Part shown: in pieces, positions 6,036 through 12,924 of the stretch
How positions within the stretch are numbered: position 1 is the stretch's first letter
Layout: each line of letters begins with the position of its first letter
Assembly (NCBI GenBank): GCA_002394465.1
Contig: DGTU01000090.1
Coordinates: 1 to 13,261 of the forward strand
Direction of reading: 5' to 3'
From: Treponema sp. UBA4328
GTDB taxonomy: Bacteria > Spirochaetota > Spirochaetia > Treponematales > Treponemataceae
DNA: 13,261 nucleotides
Notes under the pieces: generated by a model
Databases searched by the model: none
What the model was told of the DNA's origin: nothing
Seen by the model: only the letters and a program-made list of their open reading frames with translations
Program-made: the position numbers and the translations under genes

Positions 6036-7387
6036 AAAGATTTCATTCGTTTTCCGTCAGGCTTTCCTTCAGGTTCATGCTTCTCTTGACTGCTGCCGTC
6101 ATAATGCTTTCGGTTGCCTTTGTATTTTTAATCAGGCATTTTATCCGCGGGAGCCAGACGGCAGAGCTTAATTTTGCTTCAGCGGGACTGGCTTACATGC
6201 TTGAAAACGGCGAAGACATTGAGCATGAAACGATGAAGTTCCCGTATTATATTGCGTATACGATTTACGAGACTGAAACGCAGAAAATCCTGTTCTGCAA
6301 CGACCCTTTTATCCCGCTTCTGGATGTTACAAACGGACAATCCCGCACTTACGTAAAGGAAGATTACTTTCTTGACGGAGACCTCAACATACTTTATGTA
6401 GCAAATTCCTTCATCAAAGACGGAAGGCATTACGTAATTCAGACTACGCTGAACCTGGACATGGACACTTCGCGACAGTTCATAGAAATGCTCCCGAAGG
6501 CAATTCTTCTTGCAATATTTCCTGTCCTGATTATATGTTTCCTTGTTTCACTTTTTATTACCAAAAATACAATCAAGCCGGTCGTCAAAATTACAAAGAT
6601 GGCAGGAACCATTTCAAGTTCACATCTTGATACGCTGCTTCCTGTAAGCCGGGCAGAAAACGAAATCGACATGCTTGCAAAGGCATTCAACGAACTGTTC
6701 AGCCAGCTCAAAAAGGATTTTGACCGTGAGAGGCAGTTTACGAGCGATGTCAGTCATGAACTTAAGACTCCTGTTGCAGTAATTGCCGGACAGACTAACC
6801 TTCTTTTGAGATGGGGCAAGGAAAATCCCGGTCAGCTCGAAAAATCCCTGAACATAATAAAGGACGAAACCAGATCCATGCAGGCAATTATCGATAACCT
6901 GCTTCAGATTGCACGTATTGAAAACGGAAGGATTAAGCCTGTATTTGAGAAAACAAATCTGAATGACTTCTTTGAACGCCTCAAGCAGGAATTTGCAGTA
7001 TATTCACCGGATACAGAAATTTCGTACGGCGTAGAATCAGGCTCAGAAGAAGCAGAAACGGATTATGAACTTATGCACCAGGTATTTACGGTAATAATTC
7101 AGAATTCAATTAAGTTTACAGGAAAAAACTGCGTCATAAAGCTTGCCGCATACACGGAAAAATCGAGGCTTGTCCTTGAAGAAAGCGACAATGGTCCGGG
7201 TTTTGAGGATGATAAAATTGCGCATGTATTCGAGAGGTTTTTCCGCGGAGATGAAGCGCATGCACGTTCTGCGGGAGGCTGCGGGCTTGGCCTTAGCATT
7301 GCAAAGACGATTGTAACTGCCCTCGGCGGAACGGTTGAAGCCCTGAATACGCCGTCGCACGGGGCAAAAATAAGAATAACCCTGTAA
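6032..7387 (+). CDS. Membrane sensor histidine kinase
   Basis: A 451-residue inner-membrane kinase that should phosphorylate the adjacent regulator. Transmembrane helix 1 spans about 14-36 and helix 2 about 156-177, with an extracytoplasmic sensor of about 120 residues between them that I do not recognise. A HAMP linker follows (about 178-230). The HisKA motif SHELKTP (241-247) carries phosphoacceptor H242. The ATPase domain has the N box (N358), G1 box DNGPG (386-390), F box ERFFRG (401-406) and G2 box GCGLGLSIAK (416-425). All catalytic motifs are intact. The ATG overlaps the regulator stop by four bases and has no strong ribosome site of its own. With two exported proteins beside it, the signal is likely an envelope or extracellular one. 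No terminator is visible after it. Confidence 0.96.
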   Translation: MKRFHSFSVRLSFRFMLLLTAAVIMLSVAFVFLIRHFIRGSQTAELNFASAGLAYMLENGEDIEHETMKFPYYIAYTIYETETQKILFCNDPFIPLLDVTNGQSRTYVKEDYFLDGDLNILYVANSFIKDGRHYVIQTTLNLDMDTSRQFIEMLPKAILLAIFPVLIICFLVSLFITKNTIKPVVKITKMAGTISSSHLDTLLPVSRAENEIDMLAKAFNELFSQLKKDFDRERQFTSDVSHELKTPVAVIAGQTNLLLRWGKENPGQLEKSLNIIKDETRSMQAIIDNLLQIARIENGRIKPVFEKTNLNDFFERLKQEFAVYSPDTEISYGVESGSEEAETDYELMHQVFTVIIQNSIKFTGKNCVIKLAAYTEKSRLVLEESDNGPGFEDDKIAHVFERFFRGDEAHARSAGGCGLGLSIAKTIVTALGGTVEALNTPSHGAKIRITL

Positions 7388-7405
7388 GCACTCAACTTTA
7401 ATCCA

Positions 7406-7434
7406 TTGTGAAAAACATGCTAATCCGATAAAAT
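7406..7434 (+). promoter_or_regulatory. Promoter of hisD, predicted leaderless
   Basis: TTGTGA (7406-7411), exactly 17 bp, then TAAAAT (7429-7434), then 7 nt to the ATG at 7442. There is no Shine-Dalgarno sequence. This is the best-formed of the leaderless-type promoters in the window. A leaderless message leaves no room for a classical His-peptide attenuator. Confidence 0.7.
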
Positions 7435-7441
7435 CACATCT

Positions 7442-8806
7442 ATGATTAAGATTCAAAAATATGCTGAAATTGAGCCGGATTTTTTTGACGGACGTGATTT
7501 CGGCGGTTCAATTGATATTGTAAAGGACGTACTTTCAGACGTAAAAAAACGCGGTGATGAGGCTCTTAGCGAATACGGAGCAAAATTTGATGTTTCTGCA
7601 CCTGCATCACTTGAAATTCCTCAGAGCGAACTTAAGGCAGCTGCAGAAAAAATGCAGCGCGAAAATCCTGATCTCTACAGGGCAATTGAATACAGCCACG
7701 ACCTTGCGCTCCGCTTTGCAAAAAAGCAGCGTGAATCTTTTGATGACTTTGAAATTGAACTTGAAGACGGAGTTTTTACCGGTCAGAAGAATATTCCGGT
7801 TGACCGTGCCGGCGTTTATGTACCAGCCGGAAGGTTCCCGCTCGTATCGACAGTTGTAATGACAATCACACCTGCAGTTGCAGCCGGCGTAAAGGAAGTA
7901 ATTTTGTGCACTCCGCCGCGCGTTCATCCTGATGACAGGGCAGCTGCTGAAAAGGCAGGACTTGGAGTTCCGGGAAAGCCTTTTACAGGCGGCAAACCTT
8001 ATGCTGATGAAAACATCATGGCTGCTGCATATATCTGCGGAGTTACAAAGGCTTTTGCATGCGGCGGTTCACAGGCAATCGGCGCAATGGCATTCGGAAC
8101 ACAGTCAGTTCCGCGCACGGATGTAATTGTCGGACCGGGAAATAAATTTGTTGCAAAAGCAAAAAAACTCGTTTACGGAACAGTCGGAATTGATATGGTT
8201 GCAGGTCCGACGGAAGTCTTTATCATTGCAGATAAAAGCGCAAATCCGGCATGGGTCGCTGCAGACCTCCTTGCTCAGGCAGAACATGATATCGTTGCAC
8301 AGCCGGTTATGGCGACAGATTCAAAGGAACTCGCAGACGCTGTTGCAGAAGAAATCGAAAAACAGCTTGCGGTTCTTCCGACAAAGGCAACTGCTGAACA
8401 GAGCATAAAAAACTGCGGAAGAATCATTCTCTGTGACAATCTTGAACAGGCAGCAGAAGCTGCAAACCGCAAGGCTCCGGAGCATCTTGAGCTTGCAATG
8501 GAAGACGGCACTGAGCGTGATAAAATTGCTTCGCTCGTACATAATTACGGATCTCTTTTTATCGGCCACGGAAGCGCGGAAGTATTTGGAGACTATGCTG
8601 CAGGCCTCAATCACACACTCCCGACATCAGGAAGTGCAAGGTTTACGGGCGGACTGAGCGTAAGGGTATTCTTAAAGACGGTAACAACGCTGAGGACAAT
8701 CCCGGGTTCAAAAGGTGCGGTGGCTTCGGCAAATGCATCAGGCGTTCTCGGTGATGCAGAAGGTCTTGCAGGTCACGCAAGGGCAGCAAGAATCAGGCTG
8801 GGTTAA
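7442..8806 (+). CDS. hisD: Histidinol dehydrogenase
   Basis: Cytoplasmic zinc enzyme that oxidises L-histidinol twice with NAD+ to give L-histidine, the last step of the pathway. The 454-residue protein carries the family's key residues in order: GPGNKFV (231-237), zinc ligands Q279 and H282 in AQAEHD, catalytic E347-H348 in APEHLEL, D384 in GDYAAGLNH and H445 in AGHARAAR. VPAGRFPLVSTVVMT (127-141) is also typical. Compared with the E. coli enzyme there are about 20 extra residues at about 161-185 (rich in A, E, K and G) before the ADEN segment; it does not disturb the motifs. The start at 7442 follows a well-formed promoter by 7 nt. It is convergent with the omptin gene, with only 10 bp between stops and no clear terminator. 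Confidence 0.96.
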   Translation: MIKIQKYAEIEPDFFDGRDFGGSIDIVKDVLSDVKKRGDEALSEYGAKFDVSAPASLEIPQSELKAAAEKMQRENPDLYRAIEYSHDLALRFAKKQRESFDDFEIELEDGVFTGQKNIPVDRAGVYVPAGRFPLVSTVVMTITPAVAAGVKEVILCTPPRVHPDDRAAAEKAGLGVPGKPFTGGKPYADENIMAAAYICGVTKAFACGGSQAIGAMAFGTQSVPRTDVIVGPGNKFVAKAKKLVYGTVGIDMVAGPTEVFIIADKSANPAWVAADLLAQAEHDIVAQPVMATDSKELADAVAEEIEKQLAVLPTKATAEQSIKNCGRIILCDNLEQAAEAANRKAPEHLELAMEDGTERDKIASLVHNYGSLFIGHGSAEVFGDYAAGLNHTLPTSGSARFTGGLSVRVFLKTVTTLRTIPGSKGAVASANASGVLGDAEGLAGHARAARIRLG

Positions 8807-8816
8807 AGAAAAACGC

Positions 8817-9866
8817 TCACTTCAACTTAAGCCGCAGACCGAAGCAAACTGAAAAATTTTCAAGGATAAGACCGGAATCCTGCCCGCTGTTTCTGAAGCG
8901 ATTCTCTTTAATCCCTTCAAAGGTATCTGCATACAGGGTTCCTCTGGCAGCTTGAAGAGTAAAAAGATAATCTGTATTTAATGTAAGGGTAATATTTTTC
9001 CCTGCTGCATAATTAATGCCTGCTCCTAAGTTCAGGACATTGAAATATGAAAACTGAATCATTCTGTAATGTTTTTTGAATAACTTCTTTGTATCAGAAT
9101 CCTGTGCCGTATGGGAATCAACTGCATAAAAATAAGAGAATGGTGACAGAAGAATATTAAAATTCATGGAAAATCGTGACACAGGAGAAAATTCAGCCTT
9201 AACGCCAAAAAAAGTAAGGAGTGAATGCCTGTAATACTCAATAGGCCCCAGTCCTACAGTTACATATTTGTTTTTTTCATCGCTCCAGTAAGTATACGGC
9301 AGATGCTGTGCTTCATCATCAGACCACCAATGCATCTGTCCGTCAGAAGTATACGATGACTGACCATACCAGCCTTCCGCGCTCTGGCGTTCAAAAGAAT
9401 CAAAATTATACCGCAGGCCTATAATGGGAGAAAATTTAAACTTCAAATCCGTCTTAAAGTCATAGTACATTTTTATAAATGCTTCATAATTACTGACTGC
9501 CTCATTTGTACCAGTTGAATAAGTTGTCTTCATGGAATAATCATATATGTTAAGCCAGTCTGAATCCCCCATTTTTCCTGAGTTTTGATTGAAAATTGAA
9601 GAAGAAAATCCCAAATCAGCATGAAAGTTTTTAAAAGACCCCAGAAGGTTTATCCCGAACATAAAAATATTTCTGTCCCATTCAAGATAAGATCTTTTTC
9701 GGGACTCATCGTTTAATTTTGACTGATAAAAAATCTCTCCAAGTGTGCCGTTCGTATATGATACTGAAGGCTCAATATCAAAATTGAAATTTCCCTGCCC
9801 GTGAACTTTCGCATTAAGCGGGAATATAATGAGAAATAATGAAAAAATACCTACAAATAATTTCAT
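8817..9866 (-). CDS. Omptin-like outer-membrane protease
   Basis: A 349-residue outer-membrane beta-barrel resembling omptins (OmpT, Pla, PgtE; peptidase family A26), which cleave surface or host peptides, often between basic residues. A signal peptide covers about 1-19 (MKLFVGIFSLFLIIFPLNA). Matches to OmpT include SYLEWDRN (59-66) for its SQLDWKFN, GKMGDSDW (97-104) for GNMVDQDW with the catalytic pair D101/D103, and the Asp-x-His pair D250/H252 in AVDSHT for OmpT D210/H212. Alternating amphipathic strands end with a C-terminal strand CFGLRLKLK. All four catalytic residues are therefore present. It is longer than OmpT by a few tens of residues, mostly in a W/S/Y-rich extracellular loop near 165-200. 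No ribosome site precedes the ATG; a -10-like TATCCT lies 6 nt upstream. Confidence 0.85.
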   Translation of the reverse strand: MKLFVGIFSLFLIIFPLNAKVHGQGNFNFDIEPSVSYTNGTLGEIFYQSKLNDESRKRSYLEWDRNIFMFGINLLGSFKNFHADLGFSSSIFNQNSGKMGDSDWLNIYDYSMKTTYSTGTNEAVSNYEAFIKMYYDFKTDLKFKFSPIIGLRYNFDSFERQSAEGWYGQSSYTSDGQMHWWSDDEAQHLPYTYWSDEKNKYVTVGLGPIEYYRHSLLTFFGVKAEFSPVSRFSMNFNILLSPFSYFYAVDSHTAQDSDTKKLFKKHYRMIQFSYFNVLNLGAGINYAAGKNITLTLNTDYLFTLQAARGTLYADTFEGIKENRFRNSGQDSGLILENFSVCFGLRLKLK

Positions 9867-9872
9867 TTTGAC

Positions 9873-9878
9873 AGGATA
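9873..9878 (-). promoter_or_regulatory. Weak -10-like box before the omptin gene
   Basis: TATCCT on the minus strand ends 6 nt before the ATG at 9866 and touches the T-tract of the upstream terminator. No -35 box is evident and no ribosome site is present. Four of six consensus bases only, so this is tentative; expression by read-through from the lipoprotein gene is the alternative. Confidence 0.25.
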
Positions 9879-9908
9879 AAAAAACAGGGAAGTCGGCTGA
9901 CTTCCCTG
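9878..9908 (-). terminator. Rho-independent terminator after the lipoprotein gene
   Basis: On the minus strand CAGGGAAGTC (9899-9908) pairs perfectly with GACTTCCCTG (9885-9894) over a 4-nt loop, followed by seven T residues (9878-9884). A 10-bp GC-containing stem makes this the strongest terminator in the window. It separates the lipoprotein gene from the omptin gene. Confidence 0.93.
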
Positions 9909-9936
9909 AAATAATTAGAATCTAAAATCTGAATTA

Positions 9937-10764
9937 TTATTCGGCATATTCTACAGGCTCACCATCACCTTCAATATCAGAAAGCGACCATGTTCCCTTA
10001 AGAGTACTTGTGCTATATACGTTTGCATAGAAACCAAGATCGAGCTGTGTCATTTCAGAAAGACCTGTAGCAGATGCAGGAATAGTCTTCGTCAGTACAG
10101 CAGTAGCTCCACCTTCTCCATATGTTGTATTAGAACCGACTGCAGAAGTTGTTCTTAAAGGATCTGCGGTATAAAACGAAACTGTATATGAACCAGCATC
10201 ACCAGTACGTCCTTCTGATGTTCCGTCATTTGCTACAACGTTAATCCAAACATCAAAAGATTTTCCTGCTGAAGTCTTTATTGTTGAAAATATAGGGGAA
10301 GTATAATCTACACATGTACAAGTAGAACCTGTCTCCCCTGCAACCTTACCATTTGCATCAGCAAAGTCAGTACCAGAACTTAAATATTTACCTGATACTC
10401 CAGTATAGTAAGAAATATATCCTGTAACAGTACCATTATCATTGCGTACACCTGCAAGACCAAAGTTATATGTTTTGTCGGAATTCTGAGAAAGTGCAAA
10501 AATATAACCCATTACACCGTCACCATTTGCTTTAAGAGCGGTCGTTTCATTAGAGATTTTACATACAGCATCGTATCTTTTAGTCTTAAGAGATTTAAAT
10601 CCCCTGCTAAAACCAGTAGTGTCATTTGTGTAATTAATACTACAGTTAGATCCACTTACTTCAAGCATTCCATTTTCATCTTCTTCCTCGGCACAACCGG
10701 TGAATCCAAAAACAGCCATTGCAGCAACAGTAACTGCTGCCAGAATTTTCCTAGAAAGTTTCAT
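9937..10764 (-). CDS. Predicted lipoprotein of unknown function
   Basis: A 275-residue exported lipoprotein. The N-terminus MKLSRKILAAVTVAAMAVFG leads to the lipobox FTGC, with C24 as the lipidated cysteine, followed by an acidic EEEDE stretch. The rest is rich in G, T, S, Y and N with strand-like alternation (YIFALSQNSDKTYNFGLAGV, VTGYISYYTGVSG, YTVSFYTAD, LDLGFYANVYSTSTLKGTW), suggesting a beta-sandwich or jelly roll. A CTC pair at 149-151 and C41/C68 could form disulphides. I do not recognise the family. The ATG has a GAGGAA ribosome site at 10773-10778. It ends in a strong terminator. The neighbouring omptin is also a surface protein, but they do not share a message unless the terminator leaks. 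Confidence 0.85.
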   Translation of the reverse strand: MKLSRKILAAVTVAAMAVFGFTGCAEEEDENGMLEVSGSNCSINYTNDTTGFSRGFKSLKTKRYDAVCKISNETTALKANGDGVMGYIFALSQNSDKTYNFGLAGVRNDNGTVTGYISYYTGVSGKYLSSGTDFADANGKVAGETGSTCTCVDYTSPIFSTIKTSAGKSFDVWINVVANDGTSEGRTGDAGSYTVSFYTADPLRTTSAVGSNTTYGEGGATAVLTKTIPASATGLSEMTQLDLGFYANVYSTSTLKGTWSLSDIEGDGEPVEYAE

Positions 10765-10800
10765 AAATTTAATTCCTCGTTTAAATTTTTGTGATTTTCA

Positions 10801-10818
10801 GTCCGGCATACGCCAGAC
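10801..10818 (-). promoter_or_regulatory. Hairpin in the leader of the lipoprotein gene
   Basis: On the minus strand GTCTGGC (10812-10818) and GCCGGAC (10801-10807) flank a 4-nt loop; in RNA all seven positions pair, one as G-U. It lies about 36 nt before the lipoprotein ATG in a 134-bp AT-rich gap. No T-run follows, so it is not a terminator. It may be a leader hairpin or a protein-binding site. Confidence 0.4.
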
Positions 10819-10898
10819 ATGGAAGATGCATTTCTGCAATTCTTCACCACAAATTTTAACGCAACATTTGAGAAAAATCCAGTTTTAACGAGAAAAAA

Positions 10899-11108
10899 TT
10901 AATTCTCCCGGAGTGACTGAATTTCTTCAGCAGAAAGACCTGTCCATTTTGAAATCAATTCAGGAGAAACATTGTCTTTCAGCATTCTGACAGCCGTGTC
11001 ATGAGCAGCTTCAGTTTTCCCTTCTGCGAGGAATTCTTCTCTTGCCTGTTCTCTTGCTTCTTCCCGCGCCAGCTGTTTTTCTTCTTCAATTGCAAGTGCC
11101 CAAACCAT
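10899..11108 (-). CDS. Nested small Rpn C-terminal protein (RpnS-like), internal start
   Basis: A possible 69-residue protein made from inside the Rpn gene in the same frame, starting MVWALAIEEEKQLARE at parent residue 213. The codons for the Arg-Arg pair just before it (AGG AGG, 11115-11120) form a perfect Shine-Dalgarno sequence 6 nt before the ATG, better than many true starts here. In E. coli Rpn genes, an internal start gives a small C-terminal protein that binds and restrains the full-length toxic nuclease. The same domain boundary and arrangement here suggest an intragenic antitoxin. Chance AGG AGG codons are the alternative, and expression is not shown. Confidence 0.6.
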   Translation of the reverse strand: MVWALAIEEEKQLAREEAREQAREEFLAEGKTEAAHDTAVRMLKDNVSPELISKWTGLSAEEIQSLREN

Positions 11109-11744
11109 ATACTGCCTCCTGGAATCAAGATTCTGTTTGAAATACGAAACTCTTTCGCAAATGCGGCTCGCAAAATCGGAATCCGAACCGGTTCCGTTCA
11201 GAAGATTAAAGAAAGATTTCGTTTTTTCGTCAAACAGTTTATCACAAGCCGCTGCATTAAAAAAGATTTTATGACACCCGTCGCCGAATTTCAGCGTATT
11301 ATTTTCCATACAGACTGTTTCAAAGGTGTATACAGGCAGATCCTGTCCAAAAGTGTCTTCCAGGCAGAGAAAGATGATGTAAGTTTCCTTCAGTCTGTCA
11401 TAGTCTGAGCCTGCTGGAAGATTATCGATATCAATTACGCTCTGATAATACCTTGCCCTTTTGACAAGGTTTTTCTTTCTGGTTGTCTGGATTTCGATAT
11501 CGAAAATACGATTATCATCTTTTGCATAAACATCAAGCCTGACACCATGTGCATCAAAGGTTTCCTGCATGGTTTGTTCTGCATTGACCAGTTTAAGATG
11601 ATCAATTTTGATATGAAGCAGCGTCTCCAGCAGTTCCTGACATAAATCAAGATTTGCTGACATTACTTTGCAGAAAACAAAGTTATCCGCCAGCGTAAGT
11701 GATTCCCATTTTTCCGCAAGTGTCATTTCTTTTTCGTTTTTCAT
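10899..11744 (-). CDS. Rpn-family PD-(D/E)XK nuclease (recombination-promoting nuclease / putative transposase)
   Basis: A 281-residue protein of the Rpn family (PF12784-type PD-(D/E)XK nuclease). The nuclease half has the conserved LADNFVFCKVM start (18-28), VRLDVYAKDDN with D71, and FDIEIQT with E84 and Q86 in place of the lysine, as is usual in this family; KRARYYQSVID follows. The C-terminal 70 residues are a charged helical segment (EEEKQLAREEAREQAREE) and a final three-helix tail. E. coli members are toxic DNA nucleases linked to phage defence. The ATG at 11744 has a GGAGG ribosome site. A second in-frame ATG at 11108, preceded by a perfect AGGAGG, could yield the C-terminal domain alone. 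It lies between birA and the lipoprotein gene on the same strand. Confidence 0.9.
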   Translation of the reverse strand: MKNEKEMTLAEKWESLTLADNFVFCKVMSANLDLCQELLETLLHIKIDHLKLVNAEQTMQETFDAHGVRLDVYAKDDNRIFDIEIQTTRKKNLVKRARYYQSVIDIDNLPAGSDYDRLKETYIIFLCLEDTFGQDLPVYTFETVCMENNTLKFGDGCHKIFFNAAACDKLFDEKTKSFFNLLNGTGSDSDFASRICERVSYFKQNLDSRRQYMVWALAIEEEKQLAREEAREQAREEFLAEGKTEAAHDTAVRMLKDNVSPELISKWTGLSAEEIQSLREN

Positions 11745-11815
11745 AAAAACCTCCAGAATATATATAGGCAGAGAAAGATGAAAAACTGCGGTTTTCTGGA
11801 TTAAAAATGTAAAAT

Positions 11816-12865
11816 TTAAACGGAAGTGAAATTGTATGAATTAAGCTTTACTTCGCCGGAGGTTAAGGTTCGGGTTGTGCCGTCGGACAGCTGTACTATG
11901 AGGCCGGCGTTGTCGTCTATGCCTGTGGCGCGGGCCTGGTAGACGGATTTTTCGTCGCCGATGACGGGATGTACGTCAAAGGTCTGTCCGATGAGGAAGG
12001 AAAGCTCCCTGTATTCCTGCATTACTTCCTGCGGGTTCTGTGACAGCACACCCAGAAGCTCTCCATAGACCTGTGCGGCAAGCTGTGACTTTGATACTCC
12101 GACTGCGGGGTCGAGGGTTATGCTGCCGGCGATGTCTTTAAGTTCTTCCGGGACGGAGTCGGGGGACATGTTTATGTTTATTCCAAGTCCAATGACGGCT
12201 GCTTCTATCCGGCCGGTTTCAAAGTTGGTGATTCCTTCTGTCAGGATTCCGCAGACCTTTCTTGAATCTATGAAAATGTCGTTTATCCATTTGACCTGAG
12301 GGCTTAGGTTAAGAAGGGTTTTGAGTGCCCTGCATACTGCGACTGCGGCAAAGGCGGTTATCCTTGCCGGATTTGTAATTCCGCCTTCGGGAGCATAAAT
12401 TACGCTCATGTAGATTCCGTCATTAGAAAAGAAACTCCTGCCGAGCCTTCCGCGGCCTGCCGTCTGTCTTGAACTTATAATGAGGGCGTTGTTATATTTT
12501 TCTCCCGCTTCTGTCAGTTCTCCGGTTAACGTACGCAGGTCGCCGCAGCCTGAGAGAAGCTTTTTTGCATATGTGTTTGTTGAATCTATCTGTTCAAAGA
12601 CTTCTATGTGGTTTGTGCAGAGCCCGCTGAAGGATTTTGTCAGGGAGAAAATAAGGTTTTCACGGGAAAGTCCGGTGCTTTCGGCTGTGAGGATGTATCC
12701 GCCGTTTGTGGTTCCTTCAATGGAAAAGCCCTTTTCGCGCAGGGAATTTACTGCTTTCCAGACTGCAGTGCGGCTTACGGAACATTCTCCTGCAAGGGTT
12801 TCTCCTGAAACTGCCTTGTTTCTGTTTTGCTGAAGTATCTGAAGGACTTTCTCTTTTGTCGTCAT
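11816..12865 (-). CDS. birA: Bifunctional biotin--protein ligase / biotin operon repressor
   Basis: A 349-residue cytoplasmic enzyme that makes biotinyl-AMP and attaches biotin to carrier proteins such as acyl-CoA carboxylase subunits. Residues 1-60 are a winged helix (VSGETLAGECSVSRTAVWKA, then KGFSIEGTTNGGYIL), so it is the class that can also repress biotin genes. The ligase core has RQTAGRGRLGR (133-143), KWINDIF (192-198; the usual proline of KWPND is I), GILTE (206-210) and GLGININ (226-232). Residues about 290-345 form the C-terminal SH3-like domain. The ATG at 12865 has no ribosome site but a TATACT box 6 nt upstream, pointing to a leaderless message. No biotin synthesis genes or operators are visible nearby. 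Confidence 0.96.
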   Translation of the reverse strand: MTTKEKVLQILQQNRNKAVSGETLAGECSVSRTAVWKAVNSLREKGFSIEGTTNGGYILTAESTGLSRENLIFSLTKSFSGLCTNHIEVFEQIDSTNTYAKKLLSGCGDLRTLTGELTEAGEKYNNALIISSRQTAGRGRLGRSFFSNDGIYMSVIYAPEGGITNPARITAFAAVAVCRALKTLLNLSPQVKWINDIFIDSRKVCGILTEGITNFETGRIEAAVIGLGININMSPDSVPEELKDIAGSITLDPAVGVSKSQLAAQVYGELLGVLSQNPQEVMQEYRELSFLIGQTFDVHPVIGDEKSVYQARATGIDDNAGLIVQLSDGTTRTLTSGEVKLNSYNFTSV

Positions 12866-12871
12866 GATTAA

Positions 12872-12900
12872 AGTATAGCATTAAAGGCGGATAAAAAAAA
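12872..12900 (-). promoter_or_regulatory. Promoter of birA, predicted leaderless
   Basis: TATACT on the minus strand (12872-12877, five of six consensus bases) ends 6 nt before the ATG at 12865. At the -35 position (12895-12900) there is only a T-run, which belongs to the upstream terminator. No Shine-Dalgarno is present. Confidence 0.5.
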
Positions 12901-12924
12901 TCCACTCCGTTTGTGGAGTGGATT
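12893..12924 (-). terminator. Terminator downstream of the SDR gene and repeat
   Basis: On the minus strand AATCCACTCC (12915-12924) pairs perfectly with GGAGTGGATT (12899-12908) over a 6-nt loop, followed by a run of T residues (12893-12900, the last two shared with the stem). It lies about 107 bp after the SDR stop, beyond the repeat element, and directly before the birA promoter. Confidence 0.9.

Noticed and set aside
8807..8816. Terminator between convergent hisD and omptin genes
   Set aside because: Only 10 bp separate the stops and no hairpin with a T-run is visible on either strand nearby.
10899..11744. Rpn gene as evidence of an active transposon
   Set aside because: No terminal inverted repeats, target duplications or other mobile genes flank it; the 'transposase' label in this family is historical.
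11781..11796. Possible terminator after birA
   Set aside because: The stem is short and nearly all A-T, with a poor T-run; too weak to call.
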